A stretch of 64,000 nucleotides of DNA from Deinococcales bacterium (GTDB lineage: Bacteria > Deinococcota > Deinococci > Deinococcales > JAAFIG01). Made by a program: the position numbers and the translations under genes. Positions 34,231 through 43,911 of the stretch are shown here, one piece after another (the first letter of the stretch is position 1; each line of letters starts with the position of its first letter). The stretch spans positions 1 to 64,000 of the forward strand of contig JANXTZ010000024.1 of NCBI GenBank assembly GCA_025352125.1, read 5' to 3'. Below the pieces are notes generated by a model that ran no database searches, was not told the origin of the DNA, and worked only from the letters and a program-made list of their open reading frames with translations.

Positions 34231-34590
34231 ATGAAATTTCAAACCGTTTTACTCGCATCCATCGCCGCAACGTTTGTCGGTTGCGCTCCAAGTCCAGACC
34301 GTCCCAGCGTGCTCCCAGTTCTAATCAAACTCTCCGAACCAGCCTCTGTGGGACAAAACCTCACCCTTCAAGGGCGTTATCTGGGCGGTCCAAGCAACTC
34401 GAGTGTGACCCTTGGCGCAGATGATTTGGGCAATGGTGGGATCAAAAACTCGAGCAGCGATGTGGTTTCATGGACTTCAACCGAAATTGTTTTAAAAGTA
34501 CCAGTCGGAGCGCGTCCTGGCGGGCATTTTGTTTTTGTTGACGTGGGTGGCGTGCGTTCAAACTTTTTGCCTTACAGCGTCAATCCCTAA
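34231..34590 (+). CDS. Small lipoprotein with IPT/TIG-like fold
   Basis: CAGGAGG precedes ATG 34231. The 119-residue product has a lipoprotein signal with lipobox FVGCAP (Cys18). The mature part, with ASVGQNLTLQGRYLGGPSNSSVTLG and WTSTEIVLKVPVGARPGGHFVFVDVGG, resembles IPT/TIG immunoglobulin-like domains found in cell-surface proteins. Its role is unknown. A strong terminator follows. Confidence 0.75.
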   Translation: MKFQTVLLASIAATFVGCAPSPDRPSVLPVLIKLSEPASVGQNLTLQGRYLGGPSNSSVTLGADDLGNGGIKNSSSDVVSWTSTEIVLKVPVGARPGGHFVFVDVGGVRSNFLPYSVNP

Positions 34591-34608
34591 CCGAAATTGC
34601 AGCTTTAG

Positions 34609-34645
34609 ACCGCCGTTGAGAATCTCGATTCAACGGCGGTTTTTT
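34609..34645 (+). terminator. Strong rho-independent terminator after the lipoprotein gene
   Basis: ACCGCCGTTGA (34609-34619) pairs with TCAACGGCGGT (34630-34640) in an 11-bp stem, followed by a T tract. Confidence 0.9.
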
Positions 34646-34676
34646 GTGGCATGGTGACGCACCAAAAAAAAGTCGT

Positions 34677-34682
34677 TATGAT
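34677..34682 (+). promoter_or_regulatory. -10 box of hisS (leaderless)
   Basis: TATGAT lies 6 bases before GTG 34689, which fixes that start rather than an upstream ATG. Confidence 0.65.
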
Positions 34683-34688
34683 GCACGC

Positions 34689-35957
34689 GTGAAGTTTTCG
34701 ACGATCAAAGGCACAAAAGATCGCCTTCCCAGCGATGCCCCAACCTGGCGTTTCATTCTTGAGACCGCCCGTGAGGTGCTCGAGCGTTTTGGCGCTGGTG
34801 AAATCCATACCCCAATTTTTGAGGACACAGGCGTGTTTCATAAATCTGTGGGCGAATCGAGCGACATTGTCCGCAAGGAAATGTACAATTTTTCGGACAA
34901 GGGTGATCGTACCCTGACGCTGCGTCCAGAAGCCACCGCGCCGATGGTTCGCGCCTATCTCGAGCACGGTTTCTCGAGCAAACCACGCCCAACGAAATTC
35001 TGGACGTTTGAGCCGATGTTTCGCGCCGAGAAGCCGCAGCGTGGGCGCGAACGCCAGTTTCATCAGTTGGGACTCGAGATTATTGGGCTTTCAGACGCGT
35101 TTGCCGACGCTGAATGTATCGATGCGGGTTGGAGCATGTTGACGGCGCTCGGCGTTCAAAATTACCAGATTCATTTGGGCAGCGTAGGCGACCCAGCCGA
35201 CAGGCTCGAGTTTAACGCGTACTTGCGCCACAAGCTCTCCCCTGTTTTGGACAGGCTTTCAGAGGATTCCAAAGAACGCCTCGGGTTAAATCCGATGCGG
35301 ATTCTGGATTCCAAAAGTGCTGGCGACCAAGAGCTTCTCAAAGAACTTGAGGTCAAACCGATGCTCGAGTTTTTGGGTGATGCTGCCAAGGCGCATTTTG
35401 AGGAATTGCAACACCATTTGCGCGAGTGGAAAATTCCTTTTGTTGTGGACCCGAGCATCGTGCGTGGTCTGGATTACTACCGCCGCACCGCTTTTGAATT
35501 CATTCACAACCACGAGTCCATGCGCGGTTGTGCGACCATTCTGGCGGGTGGGCGTTACGACGGACTTGCCGAGATGCTTGGCGGTCAACACACCCCAGGT
35601 ATTGGTTGGGGATGCGGCGTGGAAAGAATCATTCTGGCACTCGAGGCTGAGGGGATTCCAGTGCCCGAGGTGGTCAAACCTCTGGTATATGTCGTACCGC
35701 TCGAGGTTGAAGCCTTGACCGCCGTGGGCAATGTGGCTCGAGCAATCCGAAATGTTGGGCAAGTGTTGACCGCTTACAAAGTGAAGGGCGTCGGTAAATC
35801 ACTGGGCGATGCCGAAAAATTTGGCGCGAAATTTGTGGTTTTGATCGGTCAGACCGAAATGGCGAATCAAACCGTCAGCATCCGTGACATGCAAACCCGA
35901 GAGCAGATCAGTCTTCCAATTCATGGTCTTGAAGCCTGGTTTCTCGAGCGACAATAA
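34689..35957 (+). CDS. hisS: Histidyl-tRNA synthetase
   Basis: From GTG 34689 the product has 422 residues starting VKFSTIKGTKDRLP, the usual HisRS N-terminus. Class II motifs are visible: TLRPEATAPMVRAYLEHG (motif 2 region), FRAEKPQRGRERQFHQLGLE, the histidine-specific VRGLDYYRRTAFEF and motif 3 GIGWGCGVERI. It charges tRNA-His. It lies 30 bases before aspS, a common pairing. It appears leaderless. Confidence 0.97.
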   Translation: MKFSTIKGTKDRLPSDAPTWRFILETAREVLERFGAGEIHTPIFEDTGVFHKSVGESSDIVRKEMYNFSDKGDRTLTLRPEATAPMVRAYLEHGFSSKPRPTKFWTFEPMFRAEKPQRGRERQFHQLGLEIIGLSDAFADAECIDAGWSMLTALGVQNYQIHLGSVGDPADRLEFNAYLRHKLSPVLDRLSEDSKERLGLNPMRILDSKSAGDQELLKELEVKPMLEFLGDAAKAHFEELQHHLREWKIPFVVDPSIVRGLDYYRRTAFEFIHNHESMRGCATILAGGRYDGLAEMLGGQHTPGIGWGCGVERIILALEAEGIPVPEVVKPLVYVVPLEVEALTAVGNVARAIRNVGQVLTAYKVKGVGKSLGDAEKFGAKFVVLIGQTEMANQTVSIRDMQTREQISLPIHGLEAWFLERQ

Positions 35958-35987
35958 TCATTCAGAACGCAAATTTTTTAGGAGTTT

Positions 35988-37757
35988 ATGAAACGCACCC
36001 ATTACTGCAATGACCTGTCCGCCAAAAATGTTGGTCAAACCGTGCTGCTGCAAGGTTGGGCGTCTCGAGTTCGGGACACCAAGGGCGCAAATTTTATAGT
36101 GCTGCGCGACCGTTCTGGCATCGTGCAGGTCACGGTTGAAGCCAGCAACTCGAGTTACCCAGTTTCCACCGAAGTGCGCTCAGAGTTCGTGCTCGAGGTT
36201 GAAGGTTTGGTGCAAGTCCGAGAAGAAAACAACCAAACCCGTCAGTATGCGACCGGTGAAATTGAAATTATTCCGACGCGACTCGAGATTTTATCGACCG
36301 CCAAACCCGTGCCGTTCCCAGTCGATGGCACGCCGCTGACGGCTTCAGAAGAAGTTCGCATGAGGTACCGTTATTTGGATTTGCGCCGCGAACCACTTCG
36401 TGAGGCTTTAAAACTGCGCCACAAGGTTGTCTCGAGTATTTACAATTTTTTGGATGCTGAGGGGTTTATCAGCGTCGAAACGCCAATGCTGACCAAATCC
36501 ACGCCCGAGGGGGCAAGGGATTATCTCGTGCCCTCCCGCACCAACCCTGGCGAGTTTTACGCGCTGCCGCAGTCGCCGCAACTGTTCAAACAACTCTTGA
36601 TGATTGCCAATTTTGACAAGTATTTTCAGATTGCGCGATGTTTCCGCGATGAGGATTTGCGGGCAGACCGTCAACCCGATTTTACGCAACTCGACATCGA
36701 AATGAGTTTTGTCGAGGTTGACGACGTGCTCGAGTTGAACGAGCGCTTGATTCAGGATGTCTTCAAAAAAACCCTGGATGTGGACATTCCAATTCCCTTC
36801 CCACGTCTCCCCTATGCGGACGCCATGAACCGTTTTGGTTCTGACAAACCCGATCAGCGCTTTGGACTCGAGTTTGCCGATGCATCGGGAATTTTAAAAG
36901 ATTCTGGTTTTGGCGTGTTCAAATCCGCGCTCGAGGCTGGCGGTGTGGTCAAAGTTCTGGTTGCCCCAGCCGAATTGACGCGCAAACAAATTGAAGCCCT
37001 CGAATTTACCGCCAAACAAAACGGCGCGAAAGGGCTTGCCTGGGCGAAAGTCGCTGGCGGTTCGCTCGAGGGTGGAATCTCGAAATTCCTCTCCCCCATT
37101 GAAATGACTGGGCTACTCGAGATCACAGGGGCGCTGGCAAACAGCACCTTGCTTTTTGGGGCTGACAGTTGGGATACCGCCGTCAAAGCTTTAGGTGCGG
37201 TTCGTGTTGCACTCCGCGACGAACTCAAACTGATTACCGCCGACTCGCCGCGCTTTCACTTTTCTTGGGTCGTGGATTTCCCACTGCTCGAGTTTGACCC
37301 TGAAAGAAGCGCTTACACATTCATGCACCACCCTTTCACCAGTCCGACGATCAAAGATTTGCCAAAGTTTGGCACGCCCGAAATGGGCAGCATGAAGGCT
37401 CGAGCTTACGACCTCGTGCTGAACGGCTTTGAGGTTGGTGGCGGCAGCATCAGGATTCATCAACCAGACGTGCAAGAAAAAATGTTCAACGCGATAGGTT
37501 TCAGCACCCAGGAAGCCCGAGAGCGCTTTGGGTTTTTCATGGATGCGCTCGAGTACGGCACGCCGCCGCACGGCGGCATCGCCTGGGGCATTGATCGCAT
37601 GGTGGCGGTCATGGCTGGGGCGGACAGCATCAGAGACGTGATTGCCTTCCCGAAAAATGCCCGAGGCGCGGATATCATGGCAGACGCGCCGAGTGTGGTT
37701 GATAGCAAGCAACTCGAGGATTTACACATCAAACTGAGTGAAAAAAGCATTGTTTGA
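35988..37757 (+). CDS. aspS: Aspartyl-tRNA synthetase, bacterial type
   Basis: This 589-residue protein follows AGGAG and begins [18 protein letters not shown]. It has an N-terminal OB-fold anticodon domain, class II motifs ([47 protein letters not shown]) and the GAD insertion (about 290-410) typical of bacterial AspRS. Length matches the bacterial enzyme rather than the shorter archaeal type that some Deinococcota also have. It charges tRNA-Asp. Its 3' end is convergent with nagA. Confidence 0.97.
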   Translation: MKRTHYCNDLSAKNVGQTVLLQGWASRVRDTKGANFIVLRDRSGIVQVTVEASNSSYPVSTEVRSEFVLEVEGLVQVREENNQTRQYATGEIEIIPTRLEILSTAKPVPFPVDGTPLTASEEVRMRYRYLDLRREPLREALKLRHKVVSSIYNFLDAEGFISVETPMLTKSTPEGARDYLVPSRTNPGEFYALPQSPQLFKQLLMIANFDKYFQIARCFRDEDLRADRQPDFTQLDIEMSFVEVDDVLELNERLIQDVFKKTLDVDIPIPFPRLPYADAMNRFGSDKPDQRFGLEFADASGILKDSGFGVFKSALEAGGVVKVLVAPAELTRKQIEALEFTAKQNGAKGLAWAKVAGGSLEGGISKFLSPIEMTGLLEITGALANSTLLFGADSWDTAVKALGAVRVALRDELKLITADSPRFHFSWVVDFPLLEFDPERSAYTFMHHPFTSPTIKDLPKFGTPEMGSMKARAYDLVLNGFEVGGGSIRIHQPDVQEKMFNAIGFSTQEARERFGFFMDALEYGTPPHGGIAWGIDRMVAVMAGADSIRDVIAFPKNARGADIMADAPSVVDSKQLEDLHIKLSEKSIV

Positions 37758-37866
37758 GACGATCTCAAAAACCTTTTGTAATATAAAATGCCGCACACGC
37801 AAATCGAGCACAGAAACGGGTTGAGCAAACTGTTCTACCAAAGCAAATCCTTGGAACTGAATAGTA

Positions 37867-37910
37867 TGTGAAATAATTCACGATTATTATGTACTCGTGA
37901 ATTATTTATT
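37867..37910 (+). repeat. 44-bp intergenic repeat, copy B
   Basis: This copy has the best dyad: AAATAATTCACGA and TCGTGAATTATTT are exact 13-base inverted repeats around an 11-base centre, preceded by TGTG to give TGTGA-N6-TCACG. It lies between the convergent ends of aspS and nagA, where no promoter is expected. Confidence 0.75.
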
Positions 37911-37975
37911 ACAATTTTTACTGCAATCTTGTTGACGTTTTTTGCTCTCCAAAAGGCAAGTCGGTTCTTTATCAC

Positions 37976-39082
37976 TCAAGCCACCTGAATCCCGTCAACA
38001 AAAACCGCCTGAACCTCAAGTTGGTCGTCAAGCACGACAATATCGGCATCATTTCCAGGTTTTAGACTGCCTTTTTTTGAAAGTCCCAAATACCTTGCAG
38101 GGTGACTCGAGGCAAGCGCAATTGCTGTTTTAAGTGACATCCCAGCCAAAACTGCGTTTTGCACCGCTCGATCCATTGTCAGCAGGCTGCCCGCGAGCGA
38201 TCCATTCTCGAGTCGCGCCGTACCGTCCCGTACATGCGCCATCTGTCCACCAAGATCATATTTACCCTCTGGCATTCCGGCAGCTCGCATGGCATCCGTA
38301 ATCAGCATCAGGCGCTCAACTTTTGCAAGGTAAGCTGCTTTGAAATTCAAAAAATGCACGTGATGACCGTCGAGAATCACTTCAGCCCAGACTTCGGGGT
38401 TTGCCAGAATTGCGCCGACAATTCCAGGGTTTCGCCCCTCGAGTCCACCCATGGCGTTAAACAAATGCGTGCCGCTCGAGAAACCACCGACACTTTTGAC
38501 AATCTCGATGGCGGCTTGAACTTGCTCAATGCTGGCAACCGAATGCCCGATGCTGACCCTGACACCGGCTCGAGCGAACATTTCACACGCTTCCAGAGCA
38601 TGAGGTTGTTCAGGGGCGATGGTCACGACCCGAATCACATCGAACGCAAGAACCTCTTGGACGCGCTCAGGGGTGGGATCGACCACAAAATTGGGTTGAG
38701 CACCCAAGCGCTGCGGGCTGACGAACGGTCCCTCGAGATGAACACCCAAAACCCGCGCGCCACGACTCGGCTCGAGCATCACGCTTTTTGCATTTGTGAG
38801 GGCGGTGATGACATTGTTCCAGGGGTTTGTGATGGTCGTGGCGAGCAAGCCGGTTGTACCGTGTTTAACGTGAAAATCTGCCATGCCCCGAATACCAGAG
38901 ATGCCGTCCATCGTGTCAAAACCGCCGCCGCCATGAACGTGAACATCGATAAAACCAGGGACAATATACGCGGCGTTTTGCGGCAGTGAGGCTTGATTGA
39001 TCTTGGTGATCGAAGCGTCAAAATCTATCTTGCCGTCTTGCCAGCCCGTGGGCGTCAGGATGCGACCTTGCAACGAAGTCAT
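37976..39082 (-). CDS. nagA: N-acetylglucosamine-6-phosphate deacetylase
   Basis: This 368-residue amidohydrolase has VPGFIDVHVHGGGGFDTMDG (metal-site His), HLEGPFVSPQRLGAQ, SIGHSVA, GTHLFNAMGG and the catalytic Asp in LITDAMRAAGMPEG. It deacetylates GlcNAc-6-P in amino-sugar catabolism or wall recycling. TAAAAT lies 6 bases before ATG 39082, so it appears leaderless; a DUF885 gene ends 9 bases upstream. nagB is not in the window. Confidence 0.94.
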   Translation of the reverse strand: MTSLQGRILTPTGWQDGKIDFDASITKINQASLPQNAAYIVPGFIDVHVHGGGGFDTMDGISGIRGMADFHVKHGTTGLLATTITNPWNNVITALTNAKSVMLEPSRGARVLGVHLEGPFVSPQRLGAQPNFVVDPTPERVQEVLAFDVIRVVTIAPEQPHALEACEMFARAGVRVSIGHSVASIEQVQAAIEIVKSVGGFSSGTHLFNAMGGLEGRNPGIVGAILANPEVWAEVILDGHHVHFLNFKAAYLAKVERLMLITDAMRAAGMPEGKYDLGGQMAHVRDGTARLENGSLAGSLLTMDRAVQNAVLAGMSLKTAIALASSHPARYLGLSKKGSLKPGNDADIVVLDDQLEVQAVFVDGIQVA

Positions 39083-39088
39083 GACGTG

Positions 39089-39094
39089 ATTTTA
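39089..39094 (-). promoter_or_regulatory. -10 box of nagA (leaderless)
   Basis: TAAAAT on the minus strand, 6 bases before ATG 39082, overlapping the end of the upstream gene. Confidence 0.5.
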
Positions 39095-40297
39095 AGGCTT
39101 TGAAGCTCGAGTTTCCAAAGCCCAGGATTTGAGTTGGCTGGGCGTCGCAGGTTGCTCGAGCAGGCGTTTAAACCAACTCAGTTTGTCATTGCCGCCCAGC
39201 AGAGGCTCGAGCAGGTCATATCCTGACGTGTAGGTGTAAACGTAGGCTCTGGCATGGTGAATAAACTCGAGCCTCTTGTCGGCTTGGGTTGATGTTAGGA
39301 GTTGATGATGGCGCAAATACTCGAGCACTTTCGCTTCGGGTTGAAACTCTTCAAACAGCATCAGCGCGGCATTGCAGGCAGCATAATTCAGGTCTGCTCG
39401 AGCGTGTTGGATTTGAAGTTCGGTTTGCACCTCTTCTAAACTTAGATTTAAACCCGCAATTTTTCCGAGTTCACCGCCAATCCATTGCGCAAGCTCAAAT
39501 TTGTCCATGACAACCCCGAGCGCACTGGTGGCAATGCCCTCAGCCAAAACACTTTCTGGCGAATCGAGCAATTGAATCCCAAATTCTTGCCAGTTGTTCT
39601 CAAGCACCAGTTTTTGTTCCTTCTTGACGTGCTCACAGTGATGCCCAGGGTACGATTCGTGGGCAACCAAGTCTGGCAGATCGGTGACAAACTGCGGCAA
39701 ATCGGTGTTGACCTCAATTCTCGAGCAACCAGTTCCCAGGTACCAGTTGTAGCCGCCCCAGGGTTTGTTTTGCACCAGAGCGTACTGACACGATTCGTGG
39801 TCTGGCAAGCCGAACATTTTTTTCGTGCGTTGTTGCAACTCGAGCGAGATCACGTCAATCACAGCTCGAACCTGATTTGGATCAATTTTAAATTTGGCTC
39901 GAGAAAGCTGAATACGGTCATTTAGAGTTCCATTCCCTGGCAGCAATGCCTCGAGTTTTTGGTGCGCCGCCTCGAACAGACTTTCTGGTGTGCGAATTGG
40001 TGAAATGTCGTGTAGTCCTTTGACCTCCTCGAGAAACGAGATTGAATCGCCGCGTTTGAGTTTGACCATCGTTTGCATGGCTCTGATTTGCACACTTAAA
40101 TAGCCGCGCCGCTCGAGAGAATCGACTTCCAAAACATCATTTTGAAGGTGCTCGAGTTCTATCGCCAAATCGTTTAAATTGCTCGAGAGAGGCTGAGTCC
40201 AGTCGGGATTGCCGTAATAGGCGTCGATAAAGCCGTCTTTGTGAAGGTTGACGCCGTGCGCGGCACGAATATAACGTTCGGCAATGGAAACGGTCAT
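39092..40297 (-). CDS. DUF885-family putative metallohydrolase (copy 3 of 3)
   Basis: This 401-residue protein has the canonical DUF885 motif LVAHESYPGHHCEH at about residues 208-221 and the C-terminal family helices (ADLNYAACNAALMLFEE). It is closest in length to copy 1 at 6.7 kb. TACTCT lies 5 bases before ATG 40297, which suggests a leaderless start. It precedes nagA, so a wall-derived or amino-sugar peptide substrate is possible, but this is only context. Confidence 0.8.
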   Translation of the reverse strand: MTVSIAERYIRAAHGVNLHKDGFIDAYYGNPDWTQPLSSNLNDLAIELEHLQNDVLEVDSLERRGYLSVQIRAMQTMVKLKRGDSISFLEEVKGLHDISPIRTPESLFEAAHQKLEALLPGNGTLNDRIQLSRAKFKIDPNQVRAVIDVISLELQQRTKKMFGLPDHESCQYALVQNKPWGGYNWYLGTGCSRIEVNTDLPQFVTDLPDLVAHESYPGHHCEHVKKEQKLVLENNWQEFGIQLLDSPESVLAEGIATSALGVVMDKFELAQWIGGELGKIAGLNLSLEEVQTELQIQHARADLNYAACNAALMLFEEFQPEAKVLEYLRHHQLLTSTQADKRLEFIHHARAYVYTYTSGYDLLEPLLGGNDKLSWFKRLLEQPATPSQLKSWALETRASKP

Positions 40298-40302
40298 GGC
40301 TT

Positions 40303-40308
40303 AGAGTA
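40303..40308 (-). promoter_or_regulatory. -10 box of the third DUF885 gene (leaderless)
   Basis: TACTCT on the minus strand, 5 bases before ATG 40297. Confidence 0.45.
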
Positions 40309-40396
40309 CCAGCTTGACAGTTTTATGCTTGATCGTCACAAGGTTTCATGGTCACAGGGTTTCTTGATGACCATGTTCGCAAAATCTTAAACTTGG

Positions 40397-40402
40397 TATA
40401 AT
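40397..40402 (+). promoter_or_regulatory. -10 box of the etfBA operon
   Basis: A consensus TATAAT with predicted start near 40409, followed by GGAGAGG and ATG 40424. This gene uses a normal ribosome binding site. Confidence 0.6.
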
Positions 40403-40423
40403 ATTTTGGAGAGGTTTAAATCA

Positions 40424-41176
40424 ATGAAAATACTTTGTTTAATCAGACAAGTGCCAGATGCCGAAGCGCGAGTGAAAGCCAAAAATGGCTTGGTCGATCT
40501 CGAGGGGGCAACCTTGGCGCTGGACGGCATGGACGAGTACGGCGTCGAACAGGCGCTGCGCATCAACACCGACGGTGCGAACACCGTGGCGGTGGCTCTG
40601 GGCGGCGCACGATTTGAAGATGCGATCCGGCGGGCTTTGGCGATGGGACTCGAGCGGGCGATTCACGTCGAATCGAGCGAACATCTTGACGTGGTGACAC
40701 AAGCCAAAATCCTGGCAAAAATAGTGCAGGAAGAACAACCAGACCTCGTTTTTTGTGGCGGTCAACACGCCGACAGCGACTCGCAGGCGCTCGGGGCGGC
40801 GTTGGCAGAGGCATTAAATTGGAATCAAATCACCTGGACGACGGCGCTGGAAATTGAAAACTCGAGCGTCAAAGCCACACATGACGTTGATGACGGCAAG
40901 GAACAACTCGAGCTTGAGTTGCCTTTGGTCATCACCACCCAGCAAGGTTTGAACGAGCCGCGCTATCCGACGCTGCCGAACATCATGAAAGCCAAGAAAA
41001 AAGAGATTCGCAAAGCCAGTCTGGCAGATTACGGCGTCGCGGGCGGCAAGGTGCGCGTGGTCAAACAGGAGATTCAGGACAAACAACGCTTGAACAAATT
41101 GATCGACGGCAAAGACCCGACGGCTGCCGCCGAGGAACTGATCAAACTCTTGCACGTTGAGGCGAAGGTGATTTGA
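40424..41176 (+). CDS. etfB: Electron transfer flavoprotein subunit beta
   Basis: This 250-residue protein starts [18 protein letters not shown] and carries the beta-subunit pattern [35 protein letters not shown] and the signature [27 protein letters not shown]. With the alpha subunit it forms a heterodimer holding FAD and AMP that carries electrons from acyl-CoA and other dehydrogenases to the quinone pool. It directly abuts etfA. Confidence 0.96.
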   Translation: MKILCLIRQVPDAEARVKAKNGLVDLEGATLALDGMDEYGVEQALRINTDGANTVAVALGGARFEDAIRRALAMGLERAIHVESSEHLDVVTQAKILAKIVQEEQPDLVFCGGQHADSDSQALGAALAEALNWNQITWTTALEIENSSVKATHDVDDGKEQLELELPLVITTQQGLNEPRYPTLPNIMKAKKKEIRKASLADYGVAGGKVRVVKQEIQDKQRLNKLIDGKDPTAAAEELIKLLHVEAKVI

Positions 41177-42127
41177 ATGATTTTAATTCTGGCAGAGCAC
41201 GACGGTAAAAAACTCAAAAAAACCTCGCTCGAGATGATCTCTGCGGCTCGAGGTTTGAATCCAGAAATCACAGTCGCGCTTTTGGGCGCGGGCGCGGGCA
41301 AAGTCGCCGAAGAAGCCGCGAAATACGTCGGGCAAGTCCTGGTGGTTGAAGACCCCAAACTCGAGCCTTATGACGCCCGAGTCTACAGCCAAGCCTTGCA
41401 GCAGATCGCAGAACAGGCTGAGGCGAGCTTGGTCCTGATTGCAGGGACTCGGGCGGGACGCGAACTCGCGCCGCGCCTGGCGGTACGCCTCGACGCGCCC
41501 TACCTCGAGGATGCGGTCAAACTCGAAGGCATCCAGGACGGCTTGCGAATTTCGCACTATGCGTTTTTGGCTCGGGTCACCGAGACGCTCGAGGCAACTG
41601 CTTCGGTAATCATTGCCACCGTCAAACCGAACACGCAACCCGCCGCCGCGCCAAACGCGCAGGATGGCGACATTTTCGAGGTCGAACTGGAACTGACCGC
41701 CTCGAGCGTCCGTGTTTTGGGGCGCACCCAAGAAAAAACCGCACGGGTCGCCCTGACCGAAGCCAGCCTGGTCGTGACGGGCGGTCGCGGCATGGGCAGC
41801 ATGGAGAATTTTAAACTGATCGAAGACCTTGCCGACGTGCTTGGGGCGGGCGTCGGCGCGACTCGAGCGGCGGTGGACGCGGGCTGGCGACCCTACGCCG
41901 AGCAGGTTGGACAGACTGGTAAAACGGTTCAACCCAACGCCTACATCTGCGCTGGCGTGTCGGGCGCGGTGCAGCACCTTTCGGGCATGGGCAAGAGCAA
42001 ATACATTGTGGCAATCAACAAAGACGCCGAGGCACCGATTTTTAAGGTAGCCGATTACGGGATCGTTGGCGACCTAAACCTGATTCTGCCAGCCCTGACT
42101 GCCGCCGCCAAAAGGCTGAAAGATTAA
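41177..42127 (+). CDS. etfA: Electron transfer flavoprotein subunit alpha
   Basis: This 316-residue protein has the C-terminal FAD domain signature [38 protein letters not shown] and [29 protein letters not shown], typical of EtfA. It begins at ATG 41177, one base after the etfB stop. Hairpins follow at 42144-42165 and 42181-42212. Confidence 0.97.
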   Translation: MILILAEHDGKKLKKTSLEMISAARGLNPEITVALLGAGAGKVAEEAAKYVGQVLVVEDPKLEPYDARVYSQALQQIAEQAEASLVLIAGTRAGRELAPRLAVRLDAPYLEDAVKLEGIQDGLRISHYAFLARVTETLEATASVIIATVKPNTQPAAAPNAQDGDIFEVELELTASSVRVLGRTQEKTARVALTEASLVVTGGRGMGSMENFKLIEDLADVLGAGVGATRAAVDAGWRPYAEQVGQTGKTVQPNAYICAGVSGAVQHLSGMGKSKYIVAINKDAEAPIFKVADYGIVGDLNLILPALTAAAKRLKD

Positions 42128-42180
42128 CGATATTTTTTGCGTCGCCTCAGTCAAAAGCTTGAGGCTACAACGAAAGGTTT

Positions 42181-42212
42181 GAAAGCTCGAGGATTCAGGC
42201 TCTCGGGCTTTC
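42181..42212 (+). terminator. Hairpin after etfA
   Basis: GAAAGCTCGAG (42181-42191) pairs with CTCGGGCTTTC (42202-42212) with one wobble pair. A smaller hairpin, GCCTCA/TGAGGC, lies at 42144-42165. Neither has a strong T tract, so termination is probable but not certain. Confidence 0.45.
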
Positions 42213-42238
42213 AAATGTCAAAATGCTCTATCATGACT

Positions 42239-42244
42239 TAAACT
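42239..42244 (+). promoter_or_regulatory. -10 box of the MgtC-like gene (leaderless)
   Basis: TAAACT lies 6 bases before GTG 42251; no ribosome binding site is present. Confidence 0.6.
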
Positions 42245-42250
42245 GCGTCT

Positions 42251-42724
42251 GTGAATTCAGACCTCGAAATGCTGTTGCGTTTGCTGGCGGCAATGATTCT
42301 ATGTGGCTTGATTGGCTTTGAACGCGAGGCTCGAGGAAAATCGGCGGGTTTGCGCACGCACATGCTGGTCGGTTTCTCGTCGGCAATGTTTGTGATCTTG
42401 GGTGAGATCGTGATGGAACGCGAGAGCGCTCGAGGTTATGCGGCGCTGAAACTTGACCCGATAGCCATTATTGGCGCGACCATTTCGGGCATCAGTTTCT
42501 TGGGCGCGGGAACCATTTTCATGAGTCCAGCAGGGCGCAAACACGGACTCACCACCGCCGCGAGTATTTTGGGTTCTGCGGGTGTCGGCATGGCGTGCGG
42601 ATTTGAGCGTTATGTTCTGGCGTTGGGCAGCACCGTTTTGCTGATTTTGATTCTGAGTTTCTTTGGCTACTTGGAACGTGAGATCATCAAGCAACAAATC
42701 AAACACCCGGCGCAAGAGCCATGA
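42251..42724 (+). CDS. MgtC/SapB-family membrane protein
   Basis: This 157-residue protein has four or five membrane helices and the MgtC signature LRLLAAMILCGLIGFEREARGKSAGLRTHMLVGFSSAMFVILGE followed by TISGISFLGAGTIF and HGLTTAASILGSAGVGMACG. The family is linked to growth at low magnesium and to control of membrane ATP synthase. Start is GTG 42251. Its stop overlaps the coaE ATG by 4 bases. Confidence 0.92.
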   Translation: MNSDLEMLLRLLAAMILCGLIGFEREARGKSAGLRTHMLVGFSSAMFVILGEIVMERESARGYAALKLDPIAIIGATISGISFLGAGTIFMSPAGRKHGLTTAASILGSAGVGMACGFERYVLALGSTVLLILILSFFGYLEREIIKQQIKHPAQEP

Positions 42725-43311
42725 AACATATTGGCTTGACGGGAAGCATTGGCGCTGGCAAAAGTACGGTTGCCAAACTGTTGCGCGAAAAAGGTATTCC
42801 GGTCCTCGACGCCGATGCCGTGGCTCGAGAGGTATCGAATTCGCTCGAGGTTCGACAAGCTGTACGAGAAACTTTTGGAGCCGAATTTGTGCTCGAGCAG
42901 GGTTTGAACCGTGCAAAACTCTCCGAGCTTGTGTTTGCCAAACCCGAGGCTCGAGGGCAACTGAACGCCATCATTCACCCTCGGGTTCGGGCACAAATGA
43001 CCCAATTGCAGCTCGAGCTTGAGCAAACTGGGGTTGGCAGCGTGGTTCAAGACATTCCGCTGTTGTTTGAAAGCAAACTCGAGCCTTTATTTGACGCCGT
43101 GATTCTGGTTGATGCGCCACTCGAGACCCGCTTGGCACGGGTCATGGCTCGAGATGGAATATCAAAGGAAGCTTTTCTGGCTCGGGATGCGGCGCAAATG
43201 CCAGCCAGCGAAAAACGAATTCGTGCCGCCGTGACGCTCGAGAATGCTGGCGACGCGTTGGGACTTTCAAGACAGCTCGAGGCTGCAATGGTGAAGCTCG
43301 AGCTTGGTTGA
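42721..43311 (+). CDS. coaE: Dephospho-CoA kinase
   Basis: This 196-residue kinase has the P-loop GLTGSIGAGKSTVAKLL (about 5-21), the family motif VLDADAVAREV and the lid segment VDAPLETRLARVMARDG. It adds the 3' phosphate to dephospho-CoA, the last step of CoA synthesis. Translation is coupled to the MgtC-like gene by an ATGA overlap. Confidence 0.95.
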   Translation: MKHIGLTGSIGAGKSTVAKLLREKGIPVLDADAVAREVSNSLEVRQAVRETFGAEFVLEQGLNRAKLSELVFAKPEARGQLNAIIHPRVRAQMTQLQLELEQTGVGSVVQDIPLLFESKLEPLFDAVILVDAPLETRLARVMARDGISKEAFLARDAAQMPASEKRIRAAVTLENAGDALGLSRQLEAAMVKLELG

Positions 43312-43387
43312 CCGCTAGAACAACATTTGATGCTCAACTCGGGCGATGTCACCCCGAGACACCTGACCAATAAGTTTCAGATTCACA

Positions 43388-43393
43388 TAAACT
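43388..43393 (+). promoter_or_regulatory. -10 box of the YqhA-like gene (leaderless)
   Basis: TAAACT lies 5 bases before ATG 43399, without a ribosome binding site. Confidence 0.5.
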
Positions 43394-43398
43394 AAACC

Positions 43399-43857
43399 AT
43401 GAACATTCTCAACTTCATCTTGCTCGGATCGCGTTGGCTGATGATCGCGCCGGTCTTTTCGCTTATTTTTGGATCGGGATATTTTGCCTACCTGACCCTG
43501 CTCGAGACGATCAAGGGTTTCAGCGCCGAATCGACCCAGAAAAGCGCCCTGTATCTGATTCAAGCCGTGGACTCGAGCCTCCTGGCGGCGGTCTTGATGA
43601 TTTTTGCACTGGGGTTGTACGAGTTGTTCATCGCGCCGATTCACGTGCCCGAGGATCATCCGTTCAGGCGGGTTTTGGTGATCGAATCCCTCGATGACCT
43701 CAAAAGCAAGCTTGCCACGGTGATCATCATGCTGCTGGTGGTCAAGTTTTTTGAACGCAGCCAGGAGTTGAAAACCGCGAATTTCCTCGATTTGCTGATG
43801 CTGGCGGGTGGTGTGGCACTGCTCGGCGTGGGTTTGTGGTTGACCAAAAAGCAGTAG
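43399..43857 (+). CDS. YqhA-family (UPF0114) inner-membrane protein
   Basis: This 152-residue protein has about four membrane helices and the YqhA pattern SRWLMIAPVFSLIFGSGYFA, then ALGLYELFIAPIHVPEDHPF and VIESLDDLKSKLATVIIMLLVVKFFE. Its function is unknown. Monocistronic and probably leaderless (TAAACT 5 bases upstream). Confidence 0.85.
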   Translation: MNILNFILLGSRWLMIAPVFSLIFGSGYFAYLTLLETIKGFSAESTQKSALYLIQAVDSSLLAAVLMIFALGLYELFIAPIHVPEDHPFRRVLVIESLDDLKSKLATVIIMLLVVKFFERSQELKTANFLDLLMLAGGVALLGVGLWLTKKQ

Positions 43858-43875
43858 CACGAATCGGTTCGCCCC

Positions 43876-43904
43876 TTGATTCCCGTGAGCAAACTTGCTA
43901 TTGT
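43876..43904 (+). promoter_or_regulatory. Promoter of the manganese riboswitch-terC transcript
   Basis: TTGATT (43876-43881) and TATTGT (43899-43904) are separated by exactly 17 bases. The predicted start, near 43911, coincides with the first base of the riboswitch. Confidence 0.7.
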
Positions 43905-43911
43905 TCAGACA

